Part shown: piece by piece, positions 21,397 through 44,294 of the stretch | Numbering within the stretch: position 1 is the first letter of the stretch | Layout of the letters: the number at the start of each line of letters is the position of its first letter | Origin: Piliocolobus tephrosceles | Lineage: Eukaryota; Chordata; Mammalia; Primates; Cercopithecidae | Assembly: GCF_002776525.5 (NCBI RefSeq) | Contig: NC_045441.1 | Span: forward strand, 130,863,402 to 130,927,401 | Length of the DNA: 64,000 nt | Direction of reading: 5' to 3' | Notes under the pieces: generated by a model | Told to the model about the DNA's origin: nothing | Database searches by the model: none | The model's input: the letters and a program-made list of their open reading frames with translations, nothing else | Program-made: the position numbers and the translations under genes

Positions 21397-24300
21397 CAGG
21401 ATGTCACCAAAATAGTATGTATTTATCTGCATAGATACTACTGAGTGTGAGGGACTGGGTCTTCACTGGCCTTGGCATTTCATCCCTTCCATTTCAGTTA
21501 GATGCTTATTCCTTACCTCAGTAAGTTTTGTTTTTGCACAGAGATCGTTATGTAACTTGGAAACTAATTATCACAATTATTTCATTAACATCATTGGGCT
21601 GGTAACATTAAAGAAGTTAAATAAAAATACTTTAGAAAATGTTACTTCTCTATGGATGTATTCTAAATGTCAACACTGACATTAAGGTACCAACAGATAA
21701 TCTTGAGATCTAGAGGAATACTATTGTGCTCCCCTGGTCTAAGCTCTGACACACATACCACTTTAGAGAGGCCATTTACTGAAAATTGTAGAAAGATGAA
21801 TATTGAAAGATACGAACCTTTCAGCCTGAACAACTAAGGCTTTTTATCTGTAGATGAACCATATTTTCAATCTTGAATTGCAGAAAAATTGTCAGGTTGT
21901 TTTTAAATTAAGCCATAATAACTACTAAGTATTGCTAAAATTGCTTTCAAACCATTCTAAAATATATGCAAGTAATCAGTGTAGGTAATAAGTGCTGCAA
22001 TTTTTCAACAGTTATTATGAGGCTTTAGAGAAGCTGATTTAAAATCAAAGTAAAAACCTGATTAAAATTTCTTTAACAATGGATAATTTACAGCAAAACT
22101 ATCCAAGGCTTCCTATTTATGATCAAGTATTGCCAGTCTTCATCTCTACCAATGGATGGCTATAGCTGGAACCTTTTTAATTCAGGGAGAAATAAGTCAG
22201 GCCCAAGGTGATTTTGCACCCCTAGGCATTTATGATACACACTTCTTTCTCATTCATCTTTGCAAGTGATAAAAGCCCGGCGTCAGTCTACTACTGCCAG
22301 GCATTAAAACTGATTAAAGCCATAATGCTACCTGTCACCACTTCACAGCATTGGGAAGGCCGTCTCTGGGCCCATGGATGAACTACAGAAAGTATGTGTA
22401 TGTGTATCCTATGGAGAGGTTTCAGGGCTTCCTCATCAAAATGCAAAATTTAGGTTTCTGAAGGGGTATCTCTGATACAAAAATATATTGGAGTCACTAT
22501 TCTAAGTCTTCAATTAAAAAAAATTTTTATGGCTCTGTGAGCATCCTTCTGGACTCTTCCCTGAAGTGAGAATGCTTATTTGGGCATCCCTTCTGGATTC
22601 TTATTTCCATACCCTGGCCTGTGACCTGGGCCCTACTAGCCTGTCCTTGTTTTAAACTATACTGTGAACTGGATACTCACAAGTTCCCTGAACTCTAAGA
22701 GCTCACAGTTAACAGGAGGGAGGAGGTACCTTCGTGATCATTTGTTATAAGATGGACAGAGTGTGCAAAGAAAATGAAATGGGAGAACAGAAAGGAAGGA
22801 ACGTTTGAGTAGAGAATTCTGAAAGTGTGTGAGGGGAGTGCATTTCAGATCCTGAGGATGGAGCAATGCAACACAGAAGCATTTGTTGTGTTAGGAAGGA
22901 GGGATCCATTTGATAATAGAAGAAAATGCTTTAATTTCTCCATGACATTTTACATCTTAAAAAACTGTACATTTTATCACGCTTTTCTTTGTCAAACAAA
23001 AAACAAAGTAGCAGCACTGTGACTCTCTCCAGCCAGCAATCTCAGGAGAATGTGTATTGGCAATTCCTGTCTGAGAATTCAGAGTACTCCAGACTCTACA
23101 CTAAGATATTATTTAGAACGTTGTAAGAGTTTGCTTAAGGTTGTCTCTTTTCAATTTGCATGGTGCTTTCTGCATTTTTCTTTATATAACTTCTCCCACA
23201 CTCCTTACTCCAAAGTATGCAAATTGAAAGGGAAATATTAGTGGCATCATGAAGAAAGAAGTTTTAGGGCCAAGTGATTGGATATGGGGGAATGGATGTG
23301 GGTGGTCAGAGAGAGACGAAGATGATTATAAAGTTCATCTTGGTACCATTAAAACAAACACAGGAGAAACTGACATTGGGCAAAAGAGTGAATTTAGTTT
23401 TTCATTTGACTCAAGTGGAAGCAGGATTTTTAAAGAGAAAATCATTGGAAATCATTGACAGTAGTAACATAGTGGGTGGAGTGTGGGATTACTGATTCCT
23501 GTGCAAGGCTTGAAGGCAGTATAGTGTGGTATGTTTCAGGAACTCAACATTGTGAAGGTGCTAGTAAAATAGAGGCAAGCATCTGGAAATACGATATACC
23601 AACTGGTAAGCAAGACCTTCAGGAGTGGGTTAAGGTGTGCGTTGGAAGCTATGTTAAGATTTTATCCCTAAACGGCAAAAAATGGGAAGATGAAAGGTTT
23701 TAGGTAGAGGCCTGAGGAGGTGATTTGCCTGTTAGAACAATACGGTGGGTACCTTCTTTCTCCACAATCTGGACAGTGCCAGGACCAGGAGATGGAGTGG
23801 AAGGGGTGGCCCCCACTGGTGTGGGTTCTGTAATTTATGGGGCTCCATACATTCTTTTTCCCACTAGGCCCAGGATTAGCATGAATGAGACAGAATTTAT
23901 TTAAGGGGCACCAAGAAACTCAGGAACCAAGATTTGTGACACTTTAGTGAAATATTCTTAAAATATTAAAACTAATGAAAAAAAATTCATGATGAATAAA
24001 ATACCAAAATTTTAAATAAAGACAAGATCAGTAAGCTGAAGTTAATTAAAATTATTTAAGATTGTTACTTGGTCAAGAAAAATTGTGAAGGCATGGCAAT
24101 TCTCTCAAAACAAGATAAGCAAAGAAGTAGATTTGAAAACATTACTGATCAGTTTACTTCCATTAAAAGTAAAGTTATATTACATTCCATCTTGGCATAA
24201 ATAAAATATTTAAAGTTAAAACAGTGTTGTGAATTTTAATACACCTGTAGTGTAACAGGTCCCCCCCCTACCCCGGGTTACTAAAGAGTGTATGTCCACT

Positions 24301-24690
24301 GCCTGAATCCTGAAGGCCAGGCCATGTGCCAAGATCATGGTGACCAGCCAAAGAGCAGGTGTTTCTGAGAAGCTGATCATCCCAGAGGATATCTGAGAAC
24401 CTATCAAAGAAAACAGTTCCATCACACACAATAGGCTAAAAGCCAGAAAATTAGCTTACAAGTAGCTTAAGGATGGGAGGCCAGGCGGATCTCCACAGCT
24501 GTCATGCTGCCGTCCAGGAGTGCCTTGTATGTAAGTTCTCATAAACTCCTCTACTCGCCAAGCTGTACTTGTCCAGGTCAATCTTTGGTTTCTCGGCTTC
24601 CTCTCAGTTTGGGGGAAGGTTTTTATTAATACAATTTTGGGTTTTTCTCGTTACAATACCTACTTTAAAAATTTTCAGTACTGCTTCAAC
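21397..24690. other. Intergenic, no gene seen
   Basis: Unique-looking, moderately AT-rich DNA of about 3.3 kb. Open frames are short and have no recognisable family or splice-site pattern. Old diverged repeats may be present but I could not name them. Confidence 0.55.
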
Positions 24691-24699
24691 TACTTTAAT

Positions 24700-25078
24700 G
24701 TTCTGGAAATATATGTGTGTATATATCGATACACACACATAAATTAGCCGCCTGGCTAATTTTTGCATTTTTTGTAGAGACAGGGTTTTGCCATGTTGCC
24801 CAAACTGGTCTTGAACTCCTGGGCTCAAGTGATCCTCCCGCCTCAACCTTCCGAAGTGCTGGGAATACAAACATGAGCTACTGGACTGTCAAAATTTTTT
24901 AAATTAAAAATTAATTACAGCATTTATATTGATATATACATCCACATATATACATATATATAGTGTGATATATATACCCTGTCTCAAAAAATATGTGTGT
25001 ATATATAGACATATATATAAACACGCACATATTTCATTGATATATATAGATATAGATATATATACACACATATACATA
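24700..25078. repeat. TA/CA microsatellite blocks around an Alu fragment
   Basis: Runs such as TATGTGTGTATATATCGATA at 24710-24740 and ATATATACATATATATAGTG across 24930-25078. Between the two blocks lies an old Alu piece. Confidence 0.85.
24751..24885 (-). mobile_element. AluJ right-part fragment, antisense
   Basis: GCCTGGCTAATTTTTGCATT to AAACATGAGCTACTGG. It is very like the distal half of the Alu at 25545-25672, with similar A/T-rich flanks, and may be a local duplicate of it. Confidence 0.85.
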
Positions 25079-25079
25079 T

Positions 25080-25672
25080 TTTTTGAGACAGGGTCTCACT
25101 CTGTTGCACAGGCTGGAGTGTGGTGGTGTGATCATGGCTCACTGAAACCTCACCTTCCCAGGCTCAAGTGATCCTCCCACTTCAGCCTCCACAGTAGCTG
25201 GGGCTATAAGCACATACCACTATGCCTGGCTAATTTTTTTTTTTTTTTTTTTGGAGATGGAGTCTCACACCATTGCCCAGGCTGGAGAGAGGGGCACGAT
25301 CTCAGCTCACTGCAAGCTCCGCCACCTGGGTTCTCGCCATTCTCCTGCCTAAGCCTCCCGAGTAGCTGGGACTACAGGTACCCGCCACCATGCCTAATTT
25401 TTTGTATCTTTAGTAGAGACGGGGTTTCACCGTGTTAGCCAGGATGGTCTTGATCTCCTGACCTCGTGATCTGCCCGCCTCGGCCTCCCAAAGTGCTGGG
25501 ATTACAGGCGTGAGCCACCGCGCCCGGCTGCCTCGCAAATTTTTGTATTTTTTGTAGAGACAGGGTTTTGCCATGTTGCCCAAGCTGGTCTTGAACTCCT
25601 GGGCTCAAGTGATCCACCTGCCTCAACCTTCCAAAGTGCTGGGATTACAAACAGCTACTGGACCTGGCCAAA
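25080..25672 (-). mobile_element. AluJ interrupted by a younger Alu, antisense
   Basis: An old Alu (GAGACAGGGTCTCACTCTGT onward) stops at GCCTGGCTAATTTTT near 25238 and resumes at about 25529 with GCCTCGCAAATTTTTGTATT, ending CTACTGGACCTGGCC. A second Alu lies between. Confidence 0.9.
25239..25528 (-). mobile_element. AluY nested in an AluJ, antisense
   Basis: From poly-T and GGAGATGGAGTCTCACACCA to GTGAGCCACCGCGCCCGGC. The host Alu's TGCCTGGCTAATTTTT is duplicated as TGCCTCGCAAATTTTT (2 changes). Confidence 0.92.
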
Positions 25673-25699
25673 TTTTTTTTAATTAAAATTTTTTTTGTG

Positions 25700-26015
25700 T
25701 TTGTCTTTTTTATTTTTAATTTTTGTGGGTTCAAAGGAAGTGTATATATTTAGGGGTACATGAGATATTTTGATACAGGCATGCAACGTGAAATAAGCAC
25801 ATCATGGGGATGGGGTATCCTCTTAATCATTTATCCTTTGAGTTACATACAATCCAGTAACACTCTTATTTTAAAATGTACAATTAAGTAATTACTGACT
25901 ATAGTCAACCTATTGTGTCATCGAAAATAGCAGGTCTTATTCTATTTTTTTGTATCCATTAACAATCCCCACCTTCCCTCCAGCCCCCCACTAACCTTCC
26001 TATCCCCAGTTTTTA
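25700..26015 (-). mobile_element. L1 3' UTR fragment (L1PB/L1MA type), antisense
   Basis: Typical reversed text: TTTAGGGGTACATGAGATAT, ACAGGCATGCAACGTGAAAT, AAGCACATCATGGGG. Confidence 0.85.
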
Positions 26016-26112
26016 AAAATACTTAAGCACACATATATATGGGGTGCACATTCTTCCTTGTGCTTCAGGCTCCAATCTGGCTTAGATCCTGTATTCAGTT
26101 AAAATTTTAATT

Positions 26113-27536
26113 CAGTCATGCACTTCATAATGATGTTTGGGAAAAAGACAGACTGCATATACAACAGTGCATCTACAAAGGTGGTCCCATAACATTACAA
26201 TGGAGTTGAAAAATTTCTATTGTCTAGTGACATCATACCTAATAAAACATCAGAATGCAAAGTATTACTCATGTGTTACTTGATATTAATAATGACTATG
26301 TCACTGGTTTATGTGTTTACTATACTTTTTATTATTAACTTATTTTTAAAAAGTTAACGGTAAAACAGCCTCAGGCAGATCCTTCAGGAGGGATTCCAGA
26401 AGAAGGCATTGTTATAGGAGATGACTGTGTGTCACTGCTTCTGAAGACCTTCTAGTGGGACAAGAGGTGGAGGTAGAAGGCTGAGACTGATCATAATGAC
26501 CCTGTGTAGGCCTAGGCTAATGTGTGTGTTTATGTCTTAGTTTTTTTAAAAAAGGCTAAAAAGTTAAAAAAAAAAAAAAAGCAAAGGTATAAAAAAGCTT
26601 ACAGAATAAGGATATAAGAAAAATATTTTTGTATAGTGGTACAGTGTGTGTTTTAAGCTAATTGTTATTACAAAAGAGTTAAAACGTAAAAAATACTGAA
26701 AGATTTATAAAGTTATAGTAAGTGAAAGTTTATTGAAGGAAGAAAAATATTTTTTATAAACTGAGTGTAGCCTAAGTGTATAGTGTTTATTAAGTGTTTA
26801 GTGGGGTACAATAATGTCCTAGTCCTTTGCGTTGGGTTACCACTCACTCACCCACAGCAACTTCTAATTCTCCAAGCTCCATTCATGGTAAGCGCCCCAT
26901 ACAGGTGTACCATTTTTATCTTTTATATTGTATTTGTACTGTACCTTTTCCATGTTTACATATGTTTAGACACACACATACTTACCATGAATTACAATGG
27001 TCTGCGGTATTCAGTACAGTCCCATGCTGTCAAGTTTGCAGCCTGGAAGCAACAGGCCACACCACACAGCTGAGGTGTGTCGCAGGCTCTACCATCTAGG
27101 TCGTGAAAGTACATTCTTTTTTTTTTTTTTTTTTTTTTTTTTGAGACGGAGTCTCGGTCTGTCGCCCAGGCTGGAGTACAGTGGCTGCTGGATCTTAGCT
27201 CACTGCAAGCTCCGCCTCCCGGGTTTACGCCATTCTCCTGCCTCAGCCTCCCAAGTAGCTGGGGACTACAGGCTCCCGCCACCTCGCCCGGCTAGGTTTT
27301 TGTATTTTTTTTTAGTAGAGACGAAGTTTCACCGTGTTAGCCAGGATGGTCTCGATCTCCTGACCTCGTGATCCGCCCGTCTCGGCCTCCCAAAGTGCTG
27401 GGATTACAGGCTTGAGCCACCGCGCCCGGCCTGTGAAAGTACATTCTATGGTGTTCGCACAGCAACGAAATCGCCTAATGACGCATTCCTCAGAACATTC
27501 CCTGTTGTTAAGCTACACATGACTCTTATTTTGTTC
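26113..27536 (+). mobile_element. Tigger-type (TcMar) DNA transposon, split by an Alu
   Basis: Starts CAGTCATGCACTTCATAATG and ends GTTAAGCTACACATGACT, inverted terminal repeats. Inside, AAAACAGCCTCAGGCAGATC and the following text look like the degraded end of a transposase gene. The subfamily is uncertain (Tigger3-like). An Alu sits at 27118-27432. Confidence 0.8.
27118..27432 (-). mobile_element. AluY, full length, antisense, inside the Tigger element
   Basis: The perfect 15-bp duplication GTGAAAGTACATTCT is at 27103-27117 and 27433-27447. The text includes GGCTCCCGCCACCTCGCCCG and TTACAGGCTTGAGCCACC, as in young Old World monkey AluY. Confidence 0.95.
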
Positions 27537-27704
27537 CTCCCGGATTTCTTGCATTAATTTTTACCTTTTAAAATATTACATGAAGATATTATTTGATTGC
27601 CAGTTTTTCTGGTGCTCCCTTAAATTTGACGGCCTGTCAGCCCTTCCCCGGCTCCCCTTTCTTTTTCTGCTTTTCTTAGGGCTTTAACAGGCCTGGAACG
27701 TTTT

Positions 27705-27955
27705 CTTTTTCTTTTTTTTCTTTAATTTTCTTCTTTTTTTTTTGTTTCGAGACAAAGTCTCGCTCTGTTGCCCAGGCTGGAGTGCGGTGGTGCGTTCACG
27801 GCTCAATGCAGCCACGACCTCCAGGGCTCTGGTGATGCCCCGACCTCAGCCTCCCGAGTAGCTTGGACCCCAGGCGCGCCACCACGCCCAGCTAATTTTA
27901 TACTTTTTGTAGAGAGAGGGTCTCACTATGTCGCCTAGGCTGGTCACAAATCGTT
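27705..27955 (-). mobile_element. AluJ/FLAM-like element, truncated, antisense
   Basis: GAGACAAAGTCTCGCTCTGT to CTCACTATGTCGCCTAGGCT. CpG-rich, just upstream of the SSBP1 promoter. Confidence 0.85.
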
Positions 27956-28039
27956 TTCCTTTCTCCCCCCACAGGCAGAGCTAGTCTCTGTTTTGCCTAC
28001 CTCGCTCCCTCCCGGGCACAGTTAGAAACCTCATCACAT

Positions 28040-28500
28040 AATTTCATTTAATTTGAAACTTGAAATCTTCCAAACTCACCACTTGGCGGCGTTGATCATC
28101 CTCCCGCGCCCAAAGAGAAACTCGCGGAACTTCAGAGTTAAGGGGCGGCGTTTCCCACAGCGCTCGCCGGGAGTATTTCCAAGGCGCACGTTGTGGAGTT
28201 TCTGCTTCCTTTTTCCTCTCGCGAGCTTTGCGTTCCCTGTGCACCGGAAGTGATCCCCTGGTTGGCTCGGCTGCTCGGGTTAGAGCGTCGGGTGAGGGAG
28301 GGATAGCAAGCGTTAAGCAAGTGTTGGAGTCCTGTGTTTTGGCTGCGCGTGATCCTGCGTGGGTCAGGAGGTGTTTCTGTAGGTGTCTGGCCCTTTCCTC
28401 AGTCGTGCGGAGGACTGCGTGATTTCCTCCCAGTTCTCCTCGGTTTTCAGGTGGTGGCGCCACCTCCGGTAAAGGGCGCCCACCTCTCCCTAAGGTGTGG
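28040..28500 (+). promoter_or_regulatory. SSBP1: CpG-rich SSBP1 promoter region
   Basis: About 450 bp with a clear rise in CpG and G+C compared with the AT-rich surroundings. There is no TATA box near the exon. A consensus ETS site, CCGGAAGTG, lies at 28244-28252, and TCTCGCGAG lies just upstream. This is the usual make-up of a housekeeping, CpG-island promoter. It may also drive antisense transcription towards WEE2, which the sequence cannot show. Confidence 0.75.
28250..28291 (+). other. SSBP1: SSBP1 5' non-coding exon (approximate start)
   Basis: The exon end is placed at the donor GTGAGG (28292), directly after GTTAGAGCGTCGG. The transcription start is not known from sequence; the ETS site just upstream makes a start near 28,240-28,260 likely. 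The exon joins the acceptor before 28987. Confidence 0.5.
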
Positions 28501-28986
28501 CTGGCTATCCCGGGGATCTCTACGCTGCTTGGTCTTTGCTAACGGAGATGAAGGCAGTAATTTTTCAGCAACAGGTTTTAGATATAAGTCCCTTGGTGAC
28601 GCTAATAGTTATTGAGCCCTTACTATGCGTAAACTTTTTTAGAAGTTTAGAAAATGGCAGTGAATAAAGCAGATAAAAATCTGTGCCCTAAGGGAGCTTG
28701 CATTGTCATCAAATTTGAGAAGTGGATTGGAAGTGGGATTAACTCACAATCAAAATTTTGTGTGGGTTGGAGGAAGAGGAAGTTGTTTGGGACCAAAAAG
28801 ACAATACAGGTGTGAGTTTATTTGGGAGGGAGGAAGGAATCCTCATCAGGTGTGCAGGAATGTTGGTACGTTGTGGTCACAAAATTGGAGTGTATGAGAA
28901 TTATGAATGCAGTTAGGAATTTAGGACTGGTGAGTTGTGCTTTTGCCATAAGAAGTAATGTTTCTTAATTTGTTTTTTTCCTTCAG

Positions 28987-29029
28987 GAAGAGCCTAAAGA
29001 TTAGACTGTGAGGAAAGAAAATAGAAGCC

Positions 29030-29053
<24 letters not shown>
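28987..29053 (+). CDS. SSBP1: SSBP1 exon with start codon
   Basis: The acceptor CTTCAG ends at 28986. The first 43 bases are 5' UTR with in-frame stops; ATG is at 29030 in the context GAAGCCATGT. It encodes MFRRPVLQ and ends on a full codon before GTAGTC. Confidence 0.92.
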
Positions 29054-40492
<11,439 letters not shown>

Positions 40493-40600
40493 AAAGGATG
40501 ATCCTTCTTTGGCCATCATTGGGTACAGTCTCATTTCCAAGTCATGTATAATCTTTATCGCTCCCAAAGACAAGAATTAAAATACTCTTTTACATAAAAT
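40493..40600 (+). other. SSBP1: SSBP1 3' untranslated region and poly(A) signal
   Basis: ATTAAA at 40576-40581 is the likely poly(A) signal, giving a short 3' UTR of about 100 bp. No AATAAA is seen nearer the stop. Confidence 0.65.
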
Positions 40601-43160
40601 GAGTGATAATCTTTTTTCTGACTGTCGTTCTCACTCTCCTTTTTGTGGTATAATCTTGGTAGCTACTATCTGTTACAGCATTTACTAGTTGTTTATTCTT
40701 TTGGGGTGGTTTCTATATACAGGCATACAAAATAGTAAACTTTAAGGCTCTTTTGTGCTATGGCAAAAGGATAAATACCCTTTGGGAAGGTCTCCTGGTT
40801 TTTGTATACACTTCTCTTACAATATTGATTTGTCCACTCGGTGAATTTACTGAGCATCACTGTGTGTGAGACATTTATCCCATGTTTGTAAATACTGATT
40901 TTCTTACCGTTTTGCTCCGTAGACATGAAGGCAAGGACTGAATCTTCTGTTTGCCTGCACTTTAAACAGTGCTTTACACAGAGTAGCTACTCAGTAAGTA
41001 TTGACAGATGAATCATCCCAATGGGATTCTAAGCTTCAGCTCAAATTGAAGGGGGTTGTTGAGCAGTGGTTAGTGTGTAACCTAAACATCTTTAAGACTA
41101 ACCTACCTTCTTCATATCTTTTGTTTTCAGACAGTTTCACTAGTAGCATTTATGAAACATAGTTTATCAGCAATAAGGACCTGAAATATAATTAGAGATG
41201 AAATTGTTCATCTCCAGGTGATGCCACAGGAGCTGTGGTTCTATTCTATCTTTCTCTGCCCCTCTTATCTATCCTTTTAGAGTCTTCTGCAGAACTCTTC
41301 TTGGGGAAGGTAGAAGAGGATCCTCTTAACAACCTCTGTCAGTGCTTCCCTTAGAGTCTTAGGTCCTATATTTTCCTTTTGTTTTTCCACATGGATCGTT
41401 AGGTACATCATGTAGTCTTACTTTTTATTACAAGATTCAGGAAATTTTAGAATACTAATAATTTACCAATAAAGATGAAATAAACTCAGTTTTTCATGCA
41501 TCTTTTGCTCTTTAAAGTTTGCATCAGCTCTCCCGAGGTCTGCCTGCCGGTTTGCAACTGTGTCCCAGAGGTTGGCTGCCACTGTGCAGGTTGTTTTGTT
41601 CAAATGGTAGAAGTCTCTCATACTATCTAGGCCACTCGGTCTTCAGTTTGGCCTCTGACCCAGCCTATGTATTTGCTCCCCAGCCTACATGTTCTGTCCT
41701 CTCTGCCTGAGAGTACAAGTATAGTGCTAACTGCAGCTTAGGTCATATTGGACTTTATTAGGTTCAGAATTCACAAGCTATGTTATAGCTCCATGACTTT
41801 TTTGTCTTAAGGTATTTTCTGCACACTTGAGTAGCTTTTTAATACTTACAGTGCATTTTGGTTGCGGAGAGATGAAATTTTTTAGCTTATATCCTCTCAT
41901 TGCCCAGGAACAGTAGAACATGAATTGCTGTTTTCTCCTGCCAGCCATCTTTCTTTTTCCTGCAGCTGGGACTATTAATCAGCATATTAACTCTGCTCTC
42001 TCAAGTTCACACATTAAAACTGCCTGGTGATGTAGTCTTTATTCCTTTATGCCACATTCCTTAAGCAAAATTGTGAAGTGTATAAAATTTATCTTTTGAG
42101 CAACTCTATTTCTTCCATCAGCACAGCAGCTTTTATATGCCTTAAATGTTGTGAGAAATTATGCAGATTAATAGTCCTGTTTAAGCAGGGTGATAAATCT
42201 CTGCTTTGGGAAAATGACATGCTGAACAGAAGAGCTTAATTACCAACCCAGAGCAGTTTCTGAGTCCAGAACGCAGGGGCAGAAGAGGATGCTGTGCTGG
42301 ACCACTGTGAGCCAAGGGGCTCTGCTTTAAACTCTTCCCTGAAGGTTACCTCTTCTCTCCACGCCTCTGAAAGGCTGTGGGGCTGAAGCAGCAGTGCTTT
42401 ATCAGACTCAGGTGTGTAGCATGCAGTCCTCAGCATGCGTATGATTCTAGCAGACTGATTCTCACCTCTAGTCAGTCAGACTTGCTAGGTAAACTTTGCC
42501 CACCCCTAGGGAGCCCCGTCTGCTGATAAACTTTCTCCTGCTCCCTAGGTAGTCTAGGCAGAGCACATGTGGGAATATGATAGCAGTAAAATACTGTAGG
42601 GATCTTCTAATCCAAGCTTTGGGTCTTGCATTTCCCTTTTTGATGTGATAGTGTCAGGGAATAAACCTCAGAAAACTGCACTGTGACCTCGATTTGGAGG
42701 TTTCGTGTTAACTGGCAAGACGAATAGTATATCTAGAAGAATGGGAGAAAAAGTATCAAACAGTATGTCCAGGGTATCCCGTTTTTGAAAAAGAAGTTGT
42801 AATTAAGATATGCTTAAAAGTCTGGAGGGAGAAACAGGATGTTATTATCTCTAGAGAGGGTGATTATGTGTGATTTTCCTTGTTTCTTTACCATTTATAT
42901 ATATATATATATATTTTAGCATTGAACATACATTTTATAATGAGAAAAAAATAAAACTTTATTTGGGGAAAAAGATCTTTCCAGTATTTCTGAGGCTTGC
43001 TTTACTCATTCACTTTTAATAAGTACCACTTCACTGGATGTGAACAAGAAAATCTTTTACATATTTTCCCCCACCATCTGCATTTTAGCATCTCATGCTT
43101 GTATGATTCATTCATCTGTTAATACGTGTACACAGCCCAAAATGATTTACTTTAAACATC
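40601..43160. other. Intergenic, no gene seen
   Basis: About 2.5 kb downstream of SSBP1. It shows a weak MIR/L2-like tail near 40900-41010 and a TATATATA run at about 42897-42915. No coding signal. Confidence 0.55.
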
Positions 43161-43162
43161 AA

Positions 43163-43460
43163 CCTAGCCAGGTGCAGTGACTCATGCCTGTAATCCCAGC
43201 ACTTTGGGAGGCCGAGGTGGGTGGATCACGGTGTCAGGAGATCGAGACCATCCTGGCTAACACGGTGAAACCCCATCTCTACTAAAAATACAAGAAATTA
43301 GCCAGACGTGGTGGTGGGCACCTGTAGTCTCAGCCACTCGGGAGGCTGAGGCGGGAGAATGACGTGAACCCGGGAGGCGTAGCTTGCAGTGAGCTGAGAT
43401 TGTGCCACTGCACTCCAGCCTGGGCGACAGAGCAAGACTCCATCTCAAAAACAAACAACC
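43163..43460 (+). mobile_element. AluY, full length
   Basis: CTAGCCAGGTGCAGTGACTC to CTCCATCTCAAAAACAAACA. Confidence 0.94.
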
Positions 43461-43994
43461 ACCACCTATATGAGTTCTACTTTTTGATGCCTTTACAGTT
43501 CTCAAAGAATCAATCATTTCTTAAAACACACTGGACATTTAATTCAGAGATATCTAAAAATACCAAAGATATGTTTCTGTGGCAGTTTTGGCAATAGAGT
43601 ATACATTTCTTTGGGAATTACTCATCATTGCAATGTGGATTACAGCCTAACTTTTGCAGCTCAGTTAGGAGAAGTTAGTGCTGTTTTCCCTTTGTTCCCA
43701 AATAAGATCATGCAATTCTTGAAGGCAGGGTTTTCTTTTACTCAAACCACCCTTTTCCCCCAATCTAACTCAGCCTAGCACAGTGACATGAAGATTAATA
43801 AATGTTTGTCATTCAGTTAGGTGGGACTCAAAAAGAAAATGAGGGCAGGATCACATTACTATTTTTCTGTCAGAGTTTGCAGAATATTCTGTGAAGATCT
43901 GTGGGAGTAACAGTAAGAAAATCATTGTGGAAAATGAGAGACAAGTCCAAGGTTAATGAATTACAGGGAAATCTCTTAAGATGAAACAATAATC

Positions 43995-44200
43995 ATATTA
44001 ATGACTGACATTTCTCTTCTGGTTACTATGTACTGAGCACTAAGCGAAGAACTTTTTGTCATTGTCTCATTTAGCTATTCTAAGAAGAAGGTACAATAAT
44101 CCCATTTTACAGGTGAGGAAACCCAAAATCGAGAGAGGTTAAATAACTTGTCAAAGTCATGCATCTTCCAAGATGCACACCTGGAGTTTGAACTCAGGTA
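43995..44200 (+). mobile_element. MIR SINE
   Basis: TTACTATGTACTGAGCACTA, then CCCATTTTACAGGTGAGGAA and GAGAGGTTAAATAACTTGTC, well-kept MIR text. Confidence 0.85.
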
Positions 44201-44294
44201 TGTGAAGTTTGCATTTCGCTTTCTGCCCACTGCCTGCTTCCACTTGCGTTCATTCTCCATTGGCCCTCCATATCCACAAATTCCCACAGCCAGC

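Noticed and set aside
21066..21434. Overlapping frames of about 100 residues on both strands
   Set aside because: Low-complexity translation of the CTCTCG minisatellite; there are no splice sites and no family.
28044..28463. 139-residue frame on the minus strand over the SSBP1 promoter
   Set aside because: Open by chance in CpG-rich DNA with few stop codons. No recognisable domain; it overlaps the promoter and first exon.
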